A stretch of DNA of 64,000 nucleotides from Pyricularia pennisetigena. Taxonomy: Eukaryota > Ascomycota > Sordariomycetes > Magnaporthales > Pyriculariaceae. This document shows, piece after piece, positions 24,027-38,329 of the stretch. The stretch covers positions 868,001 through 932,000 of the forward strand of contig NW_021940918.1 in the NCBI RefSeq assembly GCF_004337985.1. The letters run 5' to 3'. The position numbers and the translations under genes were made by a program. How positions within the stretch are numbered: position 1 is the first letter of the stretch; each line of letters begins with the position of its first letter. The notes beneath the pieces were generated by a model that did no database searches, was not told the DNA's origin, and saw only the letters and a list, made by a program, of their open reading frames with translations.

Positions 24027-26735
24027 CCAAGCGGTTATAATACATACTGTACCGTACCTTACAAACTCGGACACACTCAACTTACATACACCTTATGCGA
24101 CCGTGTGCAAAGGCATCGACAGTGCGGGCCCTTTTTTTATCGTATCGTCCCTTGAATTCTGGATGCTGCTTCCCCGCTGTACTACGCTGATTATGATTGC
24201 ATTGTCGCAGCAAGTAAAAGCTATCTTGCACACTTGTCCTACTTTTTGCTCTCATTGTTAGTCTGGGCAGCTCGAATGGGAAACATGCGGTCAGACTTTA
24301 TAGCGCAGTATAGCCAGGATAGCAACGGTCACTGGGACTCCCTGAGCGATGCTAGTCCCTCACCTCTGGCTTGCTGGCTCGTGTAAAAACTTGTTGGTCA
24401 TGCCATGTCCCTCTTGGTATCCGCACGCTCTTAGTGGTTATGGCTCTTGGGTTCCTTGGTACGGTCTGCCTTCCAACCAGGGACGTCCCCAGCCATGTGG
24501 TTTGCCTCGCCGGCAGTGCTCAATGTACAATGTATATCTGAGGGACGAAGCGCAAGCAAGCTGCAAGAACCCGATCCAGACATTTGTCATGACCCTTCTC
24601 TTGGACCGGATGAAAGTGAAGGATGGCCGGCAATGACACCGAGTACTACTACGAGGTGCTTGCTAGTAGCACCATGCAATGAAAATCACCCAAGGCAAGG
24701 TGCATGCTTGCTTGGCTTGTGCCAGGTTTTGGATCGCAGAGTCAGCAACTGTTGGTTCCTGCTGTTGTTTCTCTGTCGGTTGTCATGTGTGCGGAGCCCG
24801 AGAGTCGACATAAGCTCAAAGGAATGTCAGGCTCCCATGAGCTCGCTCGGAACTAAGCCCTCGCGCCACAAGTGGGGGAGGACTCGTTCTCTGAGCGGGC
24901 GGGCAGACGACAGCGAAAAAGCTAAGCAAAGGCGGTGGCTTTTTGTTTCGCGGAAAATCACAAAGTGGGCGGTAAAGTAGGCGCCGCTTCTTTCTACATC
25001 CGCCGACGCACGTCAAGCCTAGTACAAGCTTGGGAAAGCAATGGCAAGCCAAAAGGCAAGGCCTCCAAAGTCTAAAACGCCCGAACATCGATCGACAACC
25101 TGAGCCAGCGTACTCCTCAATGAAAGCATGGACTAGCCTGCCATGAGCTCACCCAGGTAGCAGTAGGAAGTATCGGTGCGTAAAAGCAACTGGAATATGC
25201 CTGGAAACGGCTTTTGCGGGATTATATCGGTGGCGTATGCCAGACAGGTTGCCGACCCCAAGTGGCGCATTTCCAACGTCAACTAATTCGCCATTGACTT
25301 TTTTTTTCATTCTTTAGTCGTTAAAGTTCTTCAGCAATTGTTTTGTAACGAGAGACTGATGTCAGGCCGGGCTTCCAGCCACCCGAACATGCTGTGACAG
25401 TTCTTGGCCAGGGTAGAGATGACCAGGACATGGGGCTCGCGCCTCTGCACATCAGGACTACCGAGCGGGGGCGGTGGTCAACGGAGCAGATAGCCGATGG
25501 CCCCTGGCCTGCACGCACATTAGATATTGGGGATGTTCCTAGAAAAGCAGGTATCTTGCGTCTGCCGGCATCAGTGTTGTCATGGTGAGCGCACCTCCTC
25601 ACCATCAACAAGAAGTCACGTTTGTTTTTCTTGTGGTGAGGTTCGGAAATTTGGGATTCATGGTGCCGCAGTCCAGCGGGTACGCTTGTCAAACAGATCA
25701 GTTTACTTTTTGCCGCCCTGATGTTTTAGACAGTCAGCAGCAACGAATTTTTGGATGCCTTGAAGTCTAGCTGGCCCCAAGTTTCGCCTTAGACTTTGTG
25801 CCACCACAGCTTACTTTGCGAATCGCTAAGCTGACAAGTCTAGCGCGATTTCCTTATCTGCGCTAGATGCACAGCTTGTTCCATCAGATGGGATGATGGA
25901 AATTCCATCTCCAACTTTTTGAAGATCAATCTGTGGTAGGCAAGGGACATCTGGGCGGCAGACATTAAAACTTGCAAACTATCAGTTTCTGACAGCATGG
26001 TGGCGTCTCCTCTTACAGAGAGATCTTCTCAAACTGTTGCATGATGTGCTGTTGCTGGCTATGAAATCGGCCGAGGGATAATAATAATAATAATATTAAA
26101 AATAAAAATCGAAAAATAAAAAAACCAGTCATAGGCCCCCCAGACCATGAACCGTTTGGAGAAGAACCCTTAACAGTTTGTGTTGTATAGTAAGTATCCG
26201 TACGGAGTGGAGCTGCCGCAATAGCTCGGGGTTTCATGCCACCTTTGACCATCTTGGCTTCAGCATGCCTACCTCACCGGAGAAATCCGGACTCCTCGCT
26301 CGCTTAGCCTGCAGATAAGAGAAGGAATCGCTTAAAACTTTTTTTGACTTTACAGGTCTATCAGGGCCTTGTCGCGGTGGTGTCCCGTTTGTCACTGAGA
26401 TTAATGGGCCTTTTTTTGTTGATCCCATCACATTAAACTCAGGTCCACCGACTCGCTCGCGTTCAATCGCATCGTCAAAGCAGCCCGCGAGGGGGCCTGT
26501 GAAGATCAGCCAATCAAGGAACCTTTTTTGGAGCTAGGAAAGCTAAGGTGAGGGATTGGTTCCAGAAGGGCTTTAGAAGAAGAAAAAGGAAATTGGATGC
26601 GAGCCTTGGGAGGATAAGTCTCGGCGAAGTTCGAGGACGACACGGCCAAGGACCGGGGCACGTGGCTGATCAGTCTAGCCCAGGCTTTCCTTTCCTTTCT
26701 TTTTTTTTTATTTTTATTTTTATTTTTTTTTTTTT

Positions 26736-26749
26736 NNNNNNNNNNNNNN
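26736..26749. other. sequence gap (14 N)
   Basis: Unresolved bases immediately after a long T-rich run, as expected for an assembly break at a homopolymer. Confidence 0.99.
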
Positions 26750-27888
26750 TCATATTTTTATGCCGCTTTGGTTTCGATTCGATGAATTGCTTTTGAATTG
26801 TTCCAGATTTTGGACATGTCTGAGAGAAAAAAAAAAAAGCCGAAAGACGATACACCAGGCACAACTAGCTGTCATTGGGCTGGTCTAAGCAAGTACAGAA
26901 TTTGCCTGACCTTACTTTGACCTGTCTCTATTGCGATTGGCTACTTTGTGGGTTTTGGACAGCTCAGGCACAAGGCAATCAACAGCCGAAATGTGGGATG
27001 GCAGATCCGATCCCCGGTGGGACCCCACCCAAGCAAAGATGATAAAATACCACGCAAAAAGAGGACAAGATACATAGTAGTTAGTACTATGGTACATTTG
27101 TCTCCAGGACATATAGACCCATCAGATTACGAGATCTCAAGATGCGATTGGTCGATTTGCTTGATGTCAGCTGTGGATCGATCAGCCCCGTCACAACAAA
27201 TCAACAGATGGTCTCGTCACGCGAGCTTGACAATTTGACAGGAGAAAGCCATCACCAAAACGGGGACATACACATTCAACGGTCGATTCTAATTCGGGGC
27301 TGAAAAAGAACAAGAAAAACAAAAGAAAAAAGAATCAACTATGCATAACGTTGATCACGTTTGCCCAAGCAATTGTCAGACTCGGCCCCTCCGCAAGCTC
27401 TCTGTCGTTGATCGCGATGATTGTTTCACCAGCCGAATTGAGCGTCGTTGACAGCTCACAGTTGCCTGACCAACGGAGAAGCCCAATCTTTTTTTTTTCT
27501 TTTTTTGTTCTAGGAGGTTGTTACTAAATGGAGGCTGAGCCTGAGCCTCGCGTGCAAAAGTCATCAAACACGTTCTCCCACAATCGGCAACCGGACGTCG
27601 GCAAACGTAGTCTATGGATTAGTGATACCGGCTTGGCTTCTTGGAGCTTCTAGCCTTAAGAAAGTGAGGTAGGTCAAACGAGGTAGTTGCTCAACTAACA
27701 CCCCCTTTCAGCCTTCTTTTTTTGTTCTTTTCAGAGCCCGCAAGGCGATGACAGGCTCGCGCATGGTTTTTGAGCACATACTCGCGCAACCCCTAGCCTG
27801 GCTTCCAGAATGTCAATCATGAACGGGGGCATCGCGGGCGCTCATGTGACAAGCCGTGCGCAGGGCTTAGGATACCTCGTATAGGGGA

Positions 27889-27906
27889 GCGCGCGCGCAC
27901 GCGCGT
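27889..27906. repeat. alternating GC/GCAC tract
   Basis: Eighteen nt of strictly alternating purine and pyrimidine, almost all CpG/GpC, a Z-DNA-prone sequence. Confidence 0.85.
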
Positions 27907-29464
27907 TGCCTGTTCATGCATCTGCCGTCTCTCATCGCCCTGGGAACTTGATTGTCCCCAGGTTTCGGAACTCCGGGGCCAGCTCGAGCGGGTTACTCAT
28001 TCGCCATGCGACCAATCTGGAAGAACGACGTCAAAGCATGATTGATGTTGTTTGCCAGCCACACTTTGTCCAAGGAGGCTTTTTTTTTCCCCTTTGACTT
28101 CTTTCCTCTTTGGCTGCTGGTCAGGCCCCTGTCATGTGCTCTCTGCGGCTGATGGCATGACATTAACATCGGCTGTTATACCTGCCATATAGGGGTTTTG
28201 TTGCTCGCGAGGTTGCACTTGATCTACTAATTTGCCATAATCCCGGTGACAGAAGATCATCCAAGCATAAAAATTGAACAGGAAAAAAACATGTCGCACA
28301 TCAGCCAAAAGGGTGGTGGGCCAGGACTTTTTTGCAGGCTTCTTTACTACACCTGCTCGGTTCAGTTTGATACGCAGCCGGGATTAACAACATGTCAACT
28401 TAATCTGGGACGTGACGGCATGCCATCCGATGCATTCTCCACTTGTGCAACCTTCCTGATACTTCCAAGCCACCAAGAGACAGACGCCTTTGCCGAAATT
28501 GAATTTTCTTTTGCTTCTAGCCCAAGCCAAAATGGCGAAACATTAGCGCTTGCGCGGGATGCTCTAGACCATGGTAGAAGAACCAAATGAACGAGGATGG
28601 AGGCCCTAGAACATTCAAGCACGGCGACGGCGCCGCTGTCAAAGGAAAAAAAAAAAAAGAAAAACATCTTGAGGAAACAACAGAGATGCCCAGCGCCGTC
28701 GAAATCCTTCGGGGTTCCCCTTGTCAGTCCGTCGTAAAAGGATTCATCGGACTATACAGCACGCCATAAATAGATGATAGAGATGTTTTTTTTTTTTTTT
28801 TATTTCAAGAAAAAAAAAAAAAGTTGGCAGGGCGACAAGAACGAAGAATATTTAGCGTCAAGCGGCTGAAGTGAAAGGGGAATGGAATAGACAAAACAAC
28901 GGCCGGCCTCACATGATACCCTCACATGAAGATGAAAGACGGGCCGCCAGTGCAGAAAGAACCTCACTGCTTCTTACGGTGAGGCAAATACTGTGGGCAG
29001 CTGCCGCCTGGCATGCCTACCGACGATGAAGCCCAGGTACACCTGCTGAACTATCCAGATGTGGGTGGGGCAGGAGAAAGCTTAAAGCGGATACGCGCTG
29101 GCCCGGGCGCTTGATTTTTGTGTTATGCAAATCTTCCGAAGGTATTGGGCAAACAGCTTTACTTGACACAAGCATTCACACAAACCTTCAGACTTGTTTC
29201 TCATTCCACATCGGCGTTTGCAAAGACGCACCTCCACAGGCTGAACTCGATTCAGGCAAATTTTACTTACTCGTTTTCTTTTTTTTTTTCGGTTCTGTTT
29301 TCTTGATGTTCATTCTGCCGCTTCTCAATCCTCCGAATGCACTTCTAATATTATTCCCAAAGTGATAGTTGGTTGAGGCAGTTTTCTTCCAAAGTTGGCT
29401 TTCTTATTTGTATCAGAAGTGCATCCGGTAGGTATGACTGCAAGCGGATGACGAGCCCTTGCAG

Positions 29465-29476
29465 AGGTACGTACCT
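29465..29476. promoter_or_regulatory. AGGTACGTACCT palindrome, second copy
   Basis: Second exact copy of the 12-bp palindrome. Its core GTACGTAC also occurs at 29588-29595, 29648-29655 and 34499-34506. Confidence 0.35.
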
Positions 29477-31008
29477 ACTCTATACATCAAGAGACAGTCA
29501 TCTCATCTCACTGATTTACTATTACTGGCTGACAGACAGGCCGAGCTGGGGCATGAGCCAGGGATGCATGCATATCTGTAGAAGTAAGTACGTACATGAG
29601 TTGCCACAGATCTGGTGTTGATTTCACACTATTCGAGCCAACGACATGTACGTACGGTACGAGAGGCAAACCATGCGTGCGTCGACTCGCGGCAGCATAT
29701 TGGTAAGCAACTTTGGGTATAACGCAGGTATCGTGGCCCTTGTCGGAGGCGAAGATCAACACGCCTTTCATGATTTCTACCTATTTTATTCCTCATTGGG
29801 CCGCGTGCATACAGTAGTTGTTGGTGATGGTAAGGGAGTCCAAGGATGAAGAGATGAATACTGACTGCTTATAGGTTATGAGGCAGGCAGGGAGCTTGCA
29901 GTATGTGAATACCCGCCCGCCGTTCCTTTTTGGAGTTAGTTACTTGGGGGCCACGAGCCGTCAGGAGATCCCAAGTTGAACTCCTCGGTACGTTGTGGCG
30001 CCTCGTTGGTATGCGGCAAATTCCGATATTCCTTGGTTCGGTCAGGACACACATGTGTGCCTGTAGCATTTTCGGCTTTCTTTTGCCACTGCGATCCTGC
30101 TCTTTTTTTTTTACAGATCGTGTAACATGCATGACAACCTGCAACTAGGCAAAAATCGTGAGACCGGCGTGATCCCAGGGCTGCCTGCCGGGCGTCGTGG
30201 AGGTGGTGTCGTTGTTGGATTGCGTTCGGTGGTGCGTGTATAAGTCTGGCACGCTTAAACTGACTGGTTTTTGCCTGCAACCCCATTAATCAACATCATA
30301 CAGGTTCGACGGGGGCGGTTCCCTGTCCATTCCTGAGCCGGCTCTGCATCCGTCGGATTATCGGATTACTGAGAAGGGTGCAGCCCACATCCATCTTTGT
30401 TGTATATATCTTTCGACTCTATCATCTCATCTTTTATGGGGATTCTGTTCCCTGGTGCAACCTCACATCGTGCACACACACACAAAACGGATTCATCACC
30501 ATCCGGACAGGTCAGGACATGACTGACGATCATAGGAGGCTCCACTTAAGCTGTCTGAATGACTTTGTCGTCCTGCCTGTCTCCCTGACACCCCCTCAGG
30601 GGCCCTGCCACCTTGTTTTTATTATTGTGCTAGTATACCCGCTTGACGGCGACCTGACTGGCCCGGTCCCTTGTTTCCGCCAGAAGCTGGGACAGTCATG
30701 AAAAAAAAAAGGTCGGCGGGGTTCTTTTATTGCGAGCGAAGCTAAGTACCTTCGGCGTGCGCCGAGATAACAGAAGACACAAGAAAACCACGGTTCGCAA
30801 TCGGTGGTCAAGCTTCAAAGAAAGAGAGAGAAAAATCATTTACTGTGTACGCGACTTCTAACTTGTGTGGAGTTCTCAGTCCCGAAGCAAAACACAGCCT
30901 CAGTATCCAAAGGCATTCTGATTATGGTACTTGATGTTACACATCACTTTCTGAATGTTCTACAAACCCCACATACAAGGTAGCCTTTTCGGTGGGCGTC
31001 TGTGTATC

Positions 31009-31046
31009 TGCGCGCACGCGCGCGTGTGTGTATGTACGTGTACGCA
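31009..31046. repeat. 38-nt alternating pyrimidine-purine tract
   Basis: Every base alternates pyrimidine/purine over 38 nt: a CG-rich half followed by TG and TACG units. This is a strong Z-DNA-type sequence. Confidence 0.9.
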
Positions 31047-31512
31047 ACCGTCAAATCAAAGGGGGGAAGCCGCCCAGAGCCACCTGATATTTCTTTCCAC
31101 CGGATCCAACAGCCGTTTCTCATGTTCGCCAATCCATCCGTCATTGATGCACGGGATCCACCTTGCTACCACCCATCTTGTCCAGCACTGCTACTCTTAT
31201 AGACAAGGATTGCGATGGTTCGCAAGAATATCCCGATTTGGCTTAGCGCAATGCTCCCCTAGAACCAGGCTCTGGCTGTCAAACAACCCCAGTTCCGTTA
31301 TCCACCTTGAACATGGCATGCGGGGCCAGACAGAGAAGAAGAAAAAACGCAACACACACATCGAGGTTGCATGGGAGCAGAAAAAAAAGGAGATCCAATC
31401 TTGACAATCTACGGTACAGTATCAGAGAGAGAAAAATGAACGCACTCCACGTAGGCCACATCTTTTGATTTTGCTTTTTCTTTTTGTCCATATTACGCAC
31501 TTTGATAGACAC

Positions 31513-31514
31513 NN
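31513..31514. other. sequence gap (2 N)
   Basis: Two unresolved bases. Confidence 0.99.
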
Positions 31515-32564
31515 AAGCTCCCCATCCGGGCCGGGGATCAAGATATTGTGCAAACAGTCAGTCGTCACTCGGGCCCTTTGATCGATAGGGACGGACAACA
31601 GTTCGCCAGCCCTGCCCTCTCCGAGTTTGGGGAAATTTTCTTGGCGAACTGCCTTGCTTAACCTACTACGACAGAAAAAAGAAAAGAAAGGTTCAGAAGA
31701 AGAACAAAGAGGATCTGTACAATAGCGTGCCGTGTTTCGCCCAACCCAAATAACATTACTCCGAGCATACTACGGGTAAAGGAACCAGAAAACTTGCCCC
31801 CAACCCGGGGTTTTGGGTTCCGGGAAACGTGGACACACGAGGTAAGGACGGTCGATTGACTGCCGATCCGTGTGTTTTTTTTTTCTCGCTTCGTGCGCGT
31901 GTTTCCTTCTTTTCTCTCCCCTCCATTTCCCGCCGAGTCGCAGCATTTTCCCTCTTTGTACCCTTTTTCAACAAACAACCCATGGCGAACCACAACACGA
32001 CCGAGTTCGGGAGGACCGGCTCCACCGTCCCCACGTCCTAGCTATAACATCCTCGGCCCTATAACGACGGGATGTGGGATCTTTGGTCGATTACTTGTCT
32101 GGGTATCCGAGATTTGTATTGAAAGCAAAATTGATGGGCGGGTTAATTGCATATGGCACCTTGTGACCTTCGCGCATAAAAGTTACAATATCTACTACGA
32201 GCTGATTGTACTTGGATTATGGGCAACAATTCTTCTACTTGCTCTTCCCTAATGCATATCTGCACCTGTTAATGCCAGCTTTCATATATTATTATATTGT
32301 GGCGCGATATGCCTAAACGGTACCCCGTCAGCAGCTCCGAGGCGGCGAAAATAGTCCGCCAAAGCGAATCGACCGGGAGTGAATCGTAGTATAGTAGTAA
32401 GCAATTCAAATGCAAAGATCAAATGAGCAAAGATTTGCCCATCTGCGAAAATGATGACACCTGGATTAACCTCAGACGATGAGGCTATGGCCCCTTATTT
32501 TAGTTGTTCTCTCATCAAAGAAGGTTCGCGGGAAGCCAGCTGTCAGTTTGACATGGAGGGGAAT

Positions 32565-32584
32565 ACGCACGCACGCACGCATGC
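32565..32584. repeat. (ACGC)n repeat
   Basis: Tandem ACGC units followed by ATGCACATG, part of an alternating purine-pyrimidine stretch. Confidence 0.75.
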
Positions 32585-33620
32585 ACATGTATGCCAGTCA
32601 CTTTTTGTCCTATTTAATATTGTATTAAACTTTCTTTTTTTGGTCTCATTGACGTCCAATATGGGTTATGTTCAGCAAGCATAATGTACAGTAAGCGAGG
32701 ACGTGCGGCCAGTTTTGTGCTAATGATTTTAGGAGACTGAGGCTGCTTTGTGAAAAACATACCATCTAATTATACAATGCAAAGGCTTCTCTCTTTTTAC
32801 CCCCCTCTCTTTCTTCGTAGCCATGCTTTGACTATTTTCATATCTGGTAGGGGGTTTGTTGATCTGCATTTTGCAACAAAAAAAAGAAAAAAAATCAAAA
32901 TCTCGGAGCCAACCACAACAACCTAGCGTATTCGTTCCCAGCTGTGGACTCGGTCAGGTACTGGACCTGGGTCATTTTTGCTTGCTTTACATAAGTCGCT
33001 CGTCCCCCCCATCTGATGTCCCCACTACGTAGCACTGCACATACCGGGACCCAGGCCGCCGTCCTGCCAAGTTTACCAACACAGTGTTCGCGGTTCTACC
33101 CCTCTTTGACACGCACACACACGCCCCATGGATCTCATGAATCTCTATTAGCCTCTGACATTTTGAGTACCTGGGGGGGAGGGCATGACAGAGAGGTGAG
33201 TAGGGAAGACTGTTAAGGACAGGGGACTCCCATCCACCACAGTATCCTTTCTTCTCCCCTTTCTCCTCACGACCCTTGCCCACGCACACCCCCCCTGCCC
33301 CTTGCCATCTCTTACCCACTTTTCAACGTACCCGAACCTTCTTGTCATTGTCCTGAGTTGTGACGGAAGATCTGACAACTTTGACAGCATCCAGGGGCGA
33401 GGCGGCAGATAGGCCGCTAGGACGTAACAGGAAGTACAATCCACCTCCACCTCGGGTAGCGCCCCCCCACACACACATACATACACGAGAGACAAAAAAG
33501 AAAGAAACGTCGACGACTCGGGAAAAAAAACGCGTTACATTGAGTGGTGCTCGCGCCTCCTGCCTTTTCTCCATTAAAAAAGTTCCAGGTCGCCATCCAT
33601 AGTGGAAACTTCTGTTGTTG

Positions 33621-33649
<29 letters not shown>
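33621..33649. repeat. T29 homopolymer
   Basis: Twenty-nine consecutive T on the plus strand. Confidence 0.95.
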
Positions 33650-33655
<6 letters not shown>

Positions 33656-34670
33656 TTCCGTGTACATACTATGTAGTACGTAAGGGGTTCAAAAGGGAAA
33701 ACAAAGACGTGTCAAGGTGGGGACGAGGGTTCAACAAATCAATTGGCCGCCAAAGAAAAGAGAGCAAAAAGAAAGAAAAAATATCAGAGCGCAAACGAAT
33801 AGCAACCCTGACTAACCATTGACATTTGAGTGAAACAACAAAGCGTGGGGAGAAAGAGGGGACCATGGAGCAGGAAAGTTTGTCCTGTTATGCATAGTCG
33901 TGGCTATAGTATCAAGGATATATGGTTTATCAGGATTCAGCTTGCTTGAATAAAGAAGCGACAATAAAGAAAATGAGGAAAAAGACACGAGCAAAAATCA
34001 CATAATAGAATGGGGAAATCGGGCGGCAAGCGGCATGGCCCGGGGTTAATTTTTCATACTGCAGGCCGATAATTGACGACGTCAAAAACAAAATACCTTC
34101 CTAACGATCTGTATCGTTAAGAGGCGCATGTGTCTTTTTTCTCTTCGGATCCTTTGATTTTAATCGCTTACAAAGAAAAAAGAAATCGGAATAAATCTCG
34201 GTTGATGGTTCAGGTCTCAGGTTTATAACATATAGGATACGTCGTATAATAAGAAGTTACCGTCACAATCTGCAAAACCACGCAATCGTTAGACGAACCA
34301 GATTTTTTGTTCCTTTGCTTTGAATTAAGAACAGATCAAATCGCAGCTACATTGATTACACCTCCGGTCCCCACTCATAGGCAAAACGACATGCATCCCT
34401 CCGGGGGGGTCTCTTGATGCGCTCGTACAACGTACGCATGTCTCTTTTATCAGATTGCCCTGTCTTATTGATCAAGGAGAGAAAAGCAACCTAACTCTGT
34501 ACGTACTATTCTTGCGGCCAAGGTTGCATCCGGGTGGAGACGAACCACAGTTTGATCACGTTTTTTTATGCCCGGGAATTTTTGGAGCCATGTCGTTTCG
34601 GTAGGTAGATTGCGAGCGAAGCATAAGAAAGACGGAAGAATGGTTTCGAGAGACGAAATTAGAGAAAAAA

Positions 34671-34671
<1 letters not shown>

Positions 34672-34704
<33 letters not shown>
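34672..34704. repeat. A33 homopolymer
   Basis: Thirty-three consecutive A on the plus strand. Confidence 0.95.
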
Positions 34705-34707
<3 letters not shown>

Positions 34708-35048
34708 AGATAAATCGGTAAGTATAGATAGTTATATCGCACAGGAATTAAGAAGAAGCTGGTTTCGGTAGAGAGATAGTGAAGATAGTGACAGAAAGAA
34801 AAAGTTGCAGGTAACCAAGTACAAGGTGGTAATCCAGATCCTGATTCTGTCGCACGAACCTCTGGGAGATCGATATCTCAGTTGGGTGGTGGGGCCTGCG
34901 CAAGCAAAATCTATTTCCAGCTCGCTGGGAACTTGTCAAAATCGTTTTGCTCCGCGATGATCTCAATCAATTCCAAAATGGCGCAGTGTCGGCTGTCAAC
35001 CCCTAATCCGGAGATTTCCATCAATCGAGCATAATTACTTATTCTAGC

Positions 35049-35091
35049 TTCTCTCTCTCTCTCTCTCTCTTTTTTTTTTTTTTTTCTTTTT
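35049..35091. repeat. CT repeat followed by T run
   Basis: About ten CT dinucleotides running into a long T stretch, forming one homopyrimidine tract. Confidence 0.85.
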
Positions 35092-38000
35092 TTTAAGGAG
35101 CCTCATACTGTACGCTCACGACACACCTACTCGTTGACAGTTTGACTTATCAGAAGCTGCTTTTTTTTTTCTTATTATTAATTTAATTATTTTATTTTAA
35201 CTTTGGTATTTTTTTGTGTTGTGACTGTGACTTTCATATAATTTTAAAGCGACAACGTTTCTTCCTTTTGCATCTGGCCCGCAGTAGAGCTTATCAGGTA
35301 GTGAGGGGAGAGAGAAACAAGCATATTAGAGTGAAACGTTTTGCCAAAAGATTAATATCTCTTCCTCGCGTCCAGCAAACATCAGGTTCCGGTTTTGAGT
35401 CCAGGTCAATCTAAATGGGATAATCCCAGACTCAACACCCATTAACTACTACTTTACTTTTGAAAAGCGGCTTGACCTTGTAAGGTTGAGATACGAAGAA
35501 GAAACAAACCCTCGTTCGCTTTGACCCCTGAATTATATCTAGACTGTTTTTTTGAGTCGTTGTCAAGAAGCAAGGTGAGATATGAATGGGCTCTTTAGCA
35601 GAATGCCTTGTTTTTACGATATAACCCAAGCACACTCTTTCAGCATCAATCATCCGTCTATCTTATAATGATGCTGCTGGTGTGTTGGAGGTTCCACCCG
35701 CACCTGTCGCCGTTGATGGAAGCACCCTTGAGCAAAGCGGCATACTGGTACTTCAGTATTGTACCTTTACTCGCACGGGAGGGCAGCCAATTTAGCTTCA
35801 TGAGCTCTTCACTCTGCACACACCCCCTGCCTTCGACAACAGAAGTTACTATGGATCGATGTTCCCGCCAAGCTTGCCACGCCTTTTATCCAACCATCAT
35901 GTTACATCCACCTCTCTTTTTTTGCCTCTCAATATCACACGTCTGAGTAGTTTTACGCAAAATATCACATCGAATAATCTGCCAATAGCCTCCACATCCA
36001 CGCGCACCCCCCTCCCCATCCTTAACAAAAAATCCAACCTGCCAAGGATTTCCCATTCGATCGAGCCACGTTATGCCCTGGCGGAAGGGATCGCGGGAGC
36101 CGTCGTTGATTCCAATGCCCCTACTTTTCCGGCTTTTCTTCTTCTTTTCATCCTTTCGTTCCCCCCTCCTGGTCTTGGTACGATCTGATCGTCATGACCG
36201 GATTCCCGCCCGCTCAACCCGGGAAACGGTATTAGAGGAAAGGAGAAAAAAAATTCCCTAAAGGAACCAAATAGGCCGCTCCGGTGGTTCGCTTCCACCC
36301 ATGTATTGTTTCGAAGTAAAGGGAGGGAGGGGCCATATCTCTTCGATCCGGCACACTCGTAATCTTTTACGCCTAGGGGCTGGAGGTCACTTCGGAAAGA
36401 AGCTCACTTTTTTCCCTAGCTGTTTTAGCCAAATGGGATGGAGGGGGGGGAGCAAACAGTACCGTAGATACCAGACTAGACTGGACTAATCCACCCATTC
36501 CACCTATATCATGGGAAGTAGTATACACCACATGGATCATCTCCTCCGCAGCTATCTACTTTTTGTCAATGCTGTCATGTAGATTGGGAGGGCTTCATGA
36601 GCCGGTCAACCTAGGGAGTGCTTGCCAAGGGACCTAATTCCATCCATTGTTTTTTTTTTCTTGTCGTCTTTTCTTTCTTTTTCCGGTGCCTCGAGGCTTT
36701 TTTTTTTTTTGCTTGCTATCTCGCTATACCCTTGCCCTCCTCGCCTCTTGTGTTTGATATATATCGCTGCTTATTTTTCTTTCCCCCCCCCCCAACTCTT
36801 GTAGCAAGTATTTGTAATTCTGTAATGGGTCTTCTCTGGCATGACCAGGTGTCCCCTTTCTCACGGCCTGCCATGTAACGGAGAACTGCCAAGGGATGAG
36901 GTTGAACAAAGAGGACGGGGGCTTTATCAGACGAACAATAATGATCACGATATTAAAGAAAAATGTCGGTTATTTTTTTTGGTGGGAAAAAAAGGGACCT
37001 TTTGGTGAAGCCGAGATAACCGAGAAGCGGGGAAAGGTTACCTCGGGGGAGTCGTTCAAGTCGTCAGGTAGTCGTGATGGTTGTTCCTCTCTGATTCCTG
37101 TTCTTCTTTCCCCTTCCTTGGTATGTAAAAAAAAGAGGTGCCTGCAAGATACGAGTAGGAAGAATCTGTGGGTGGCGTGTTTGGAAAATCGATCCCATCA
37201 TCACACGTCATGGTTGGGGCTGCTATTCAGTTACCTTTGTGTAGTGTGTAAGTTTGTGATTACACCAAACCAAACTGGCCCGTAGCGTTCGCAATCACAT
37301 CATGGGTTTGGACAGATCTACGGGCCCGTTAGCCGATCTTGGTTGACTGGTTGACGGATAATTCAATCATTGATCCCGTCTTTTCATCTGACGTTCCATC
37401 CTCAGACCGGACAGTTAGAGGTAGTGATAGTAAATACTTTGTACATACTGCCAACTATGTACTCTCCGTACGGTGTCGATGAGGTAAAAGAACAAACCAC
37501 CTCCTACATAACTCACACACACACTTTTTTTTCAGTTTTAGGGGCTCTGTCGAGCGGGAAAACAAAAGAAGGAGAAAAAAAAGGTTGCCGCGAGACGAGT
37601 CCAGAGAAGGTTCCATGACATACAAAGAGTGTGAGCTTCCTTTCGGGATGACGGGTGTCCAAAAAGTTGAGGCAAAAAGAAAAAAAAATAGCAGGAAAAA
37701 GGGAGACGCCGAGAGATATCAGGCTAAAATGTTGGTCTTCACTTGCTAATGTCTTGTCCTGATCTTTGTTTCTCCGGTTCGCTTGTCTTCTATATCTAGG
37801 TCTACTGCATAACATCTCTTATTCGTACGTTCTCATCATTGACCAGAAACGGCAGTTTCTCCCAAAGTCTGTACAACCATCATTCGGAGTACCGTTCGTC
37901 GGGGTTTTCCCCCCTGTATTTTATTCCTTCTTTGTTCTTGCTGCATGACATTGAGGAGAATCACATGTTTGAGTAAGAGGATGTTCTCGTATGTATATGT

Positions 38001-38329
38001 CCCCTTTTAAGGGGTTCTTAGTTTTTTTGATCTGATCCGTAGGGGTGTCAAATCGACACATGTTGATAACTCAGAGGCACAGGGGGTCTGTTTTTTTTCC
38101 TGCTTGTCAATGACTTTGAGCATCAAGGACCACCCTATCATGCAAGCGGTTTTTTTGTCAAAAGGCAAATCAACGAAAAGAAAACAGCATAACCCGGCAT
38201 CTCCGCCTCGCTGGCTCAGGGACATTGCATCCGGCATCCAAGAGCTCCGGCCATCATCGAAAGATTCTCTCCACCCCAACTCGGATAGCTTTTTGTAACT
38301 TGTTAGCTACCTAGCTACCCCCCCCCCCC

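Noticed and set aside
23496..24080. 194-residue minus-strand frame
   Set aside because: Phe-rich runs derive from A homopolymers; no protein-like region remains outside them.
24447..24980. 177-residue plus-strand frame in the gene desert
   Set aside because: No family signature, no clear promoter or splice structure, composition like translated non-coding DNA.
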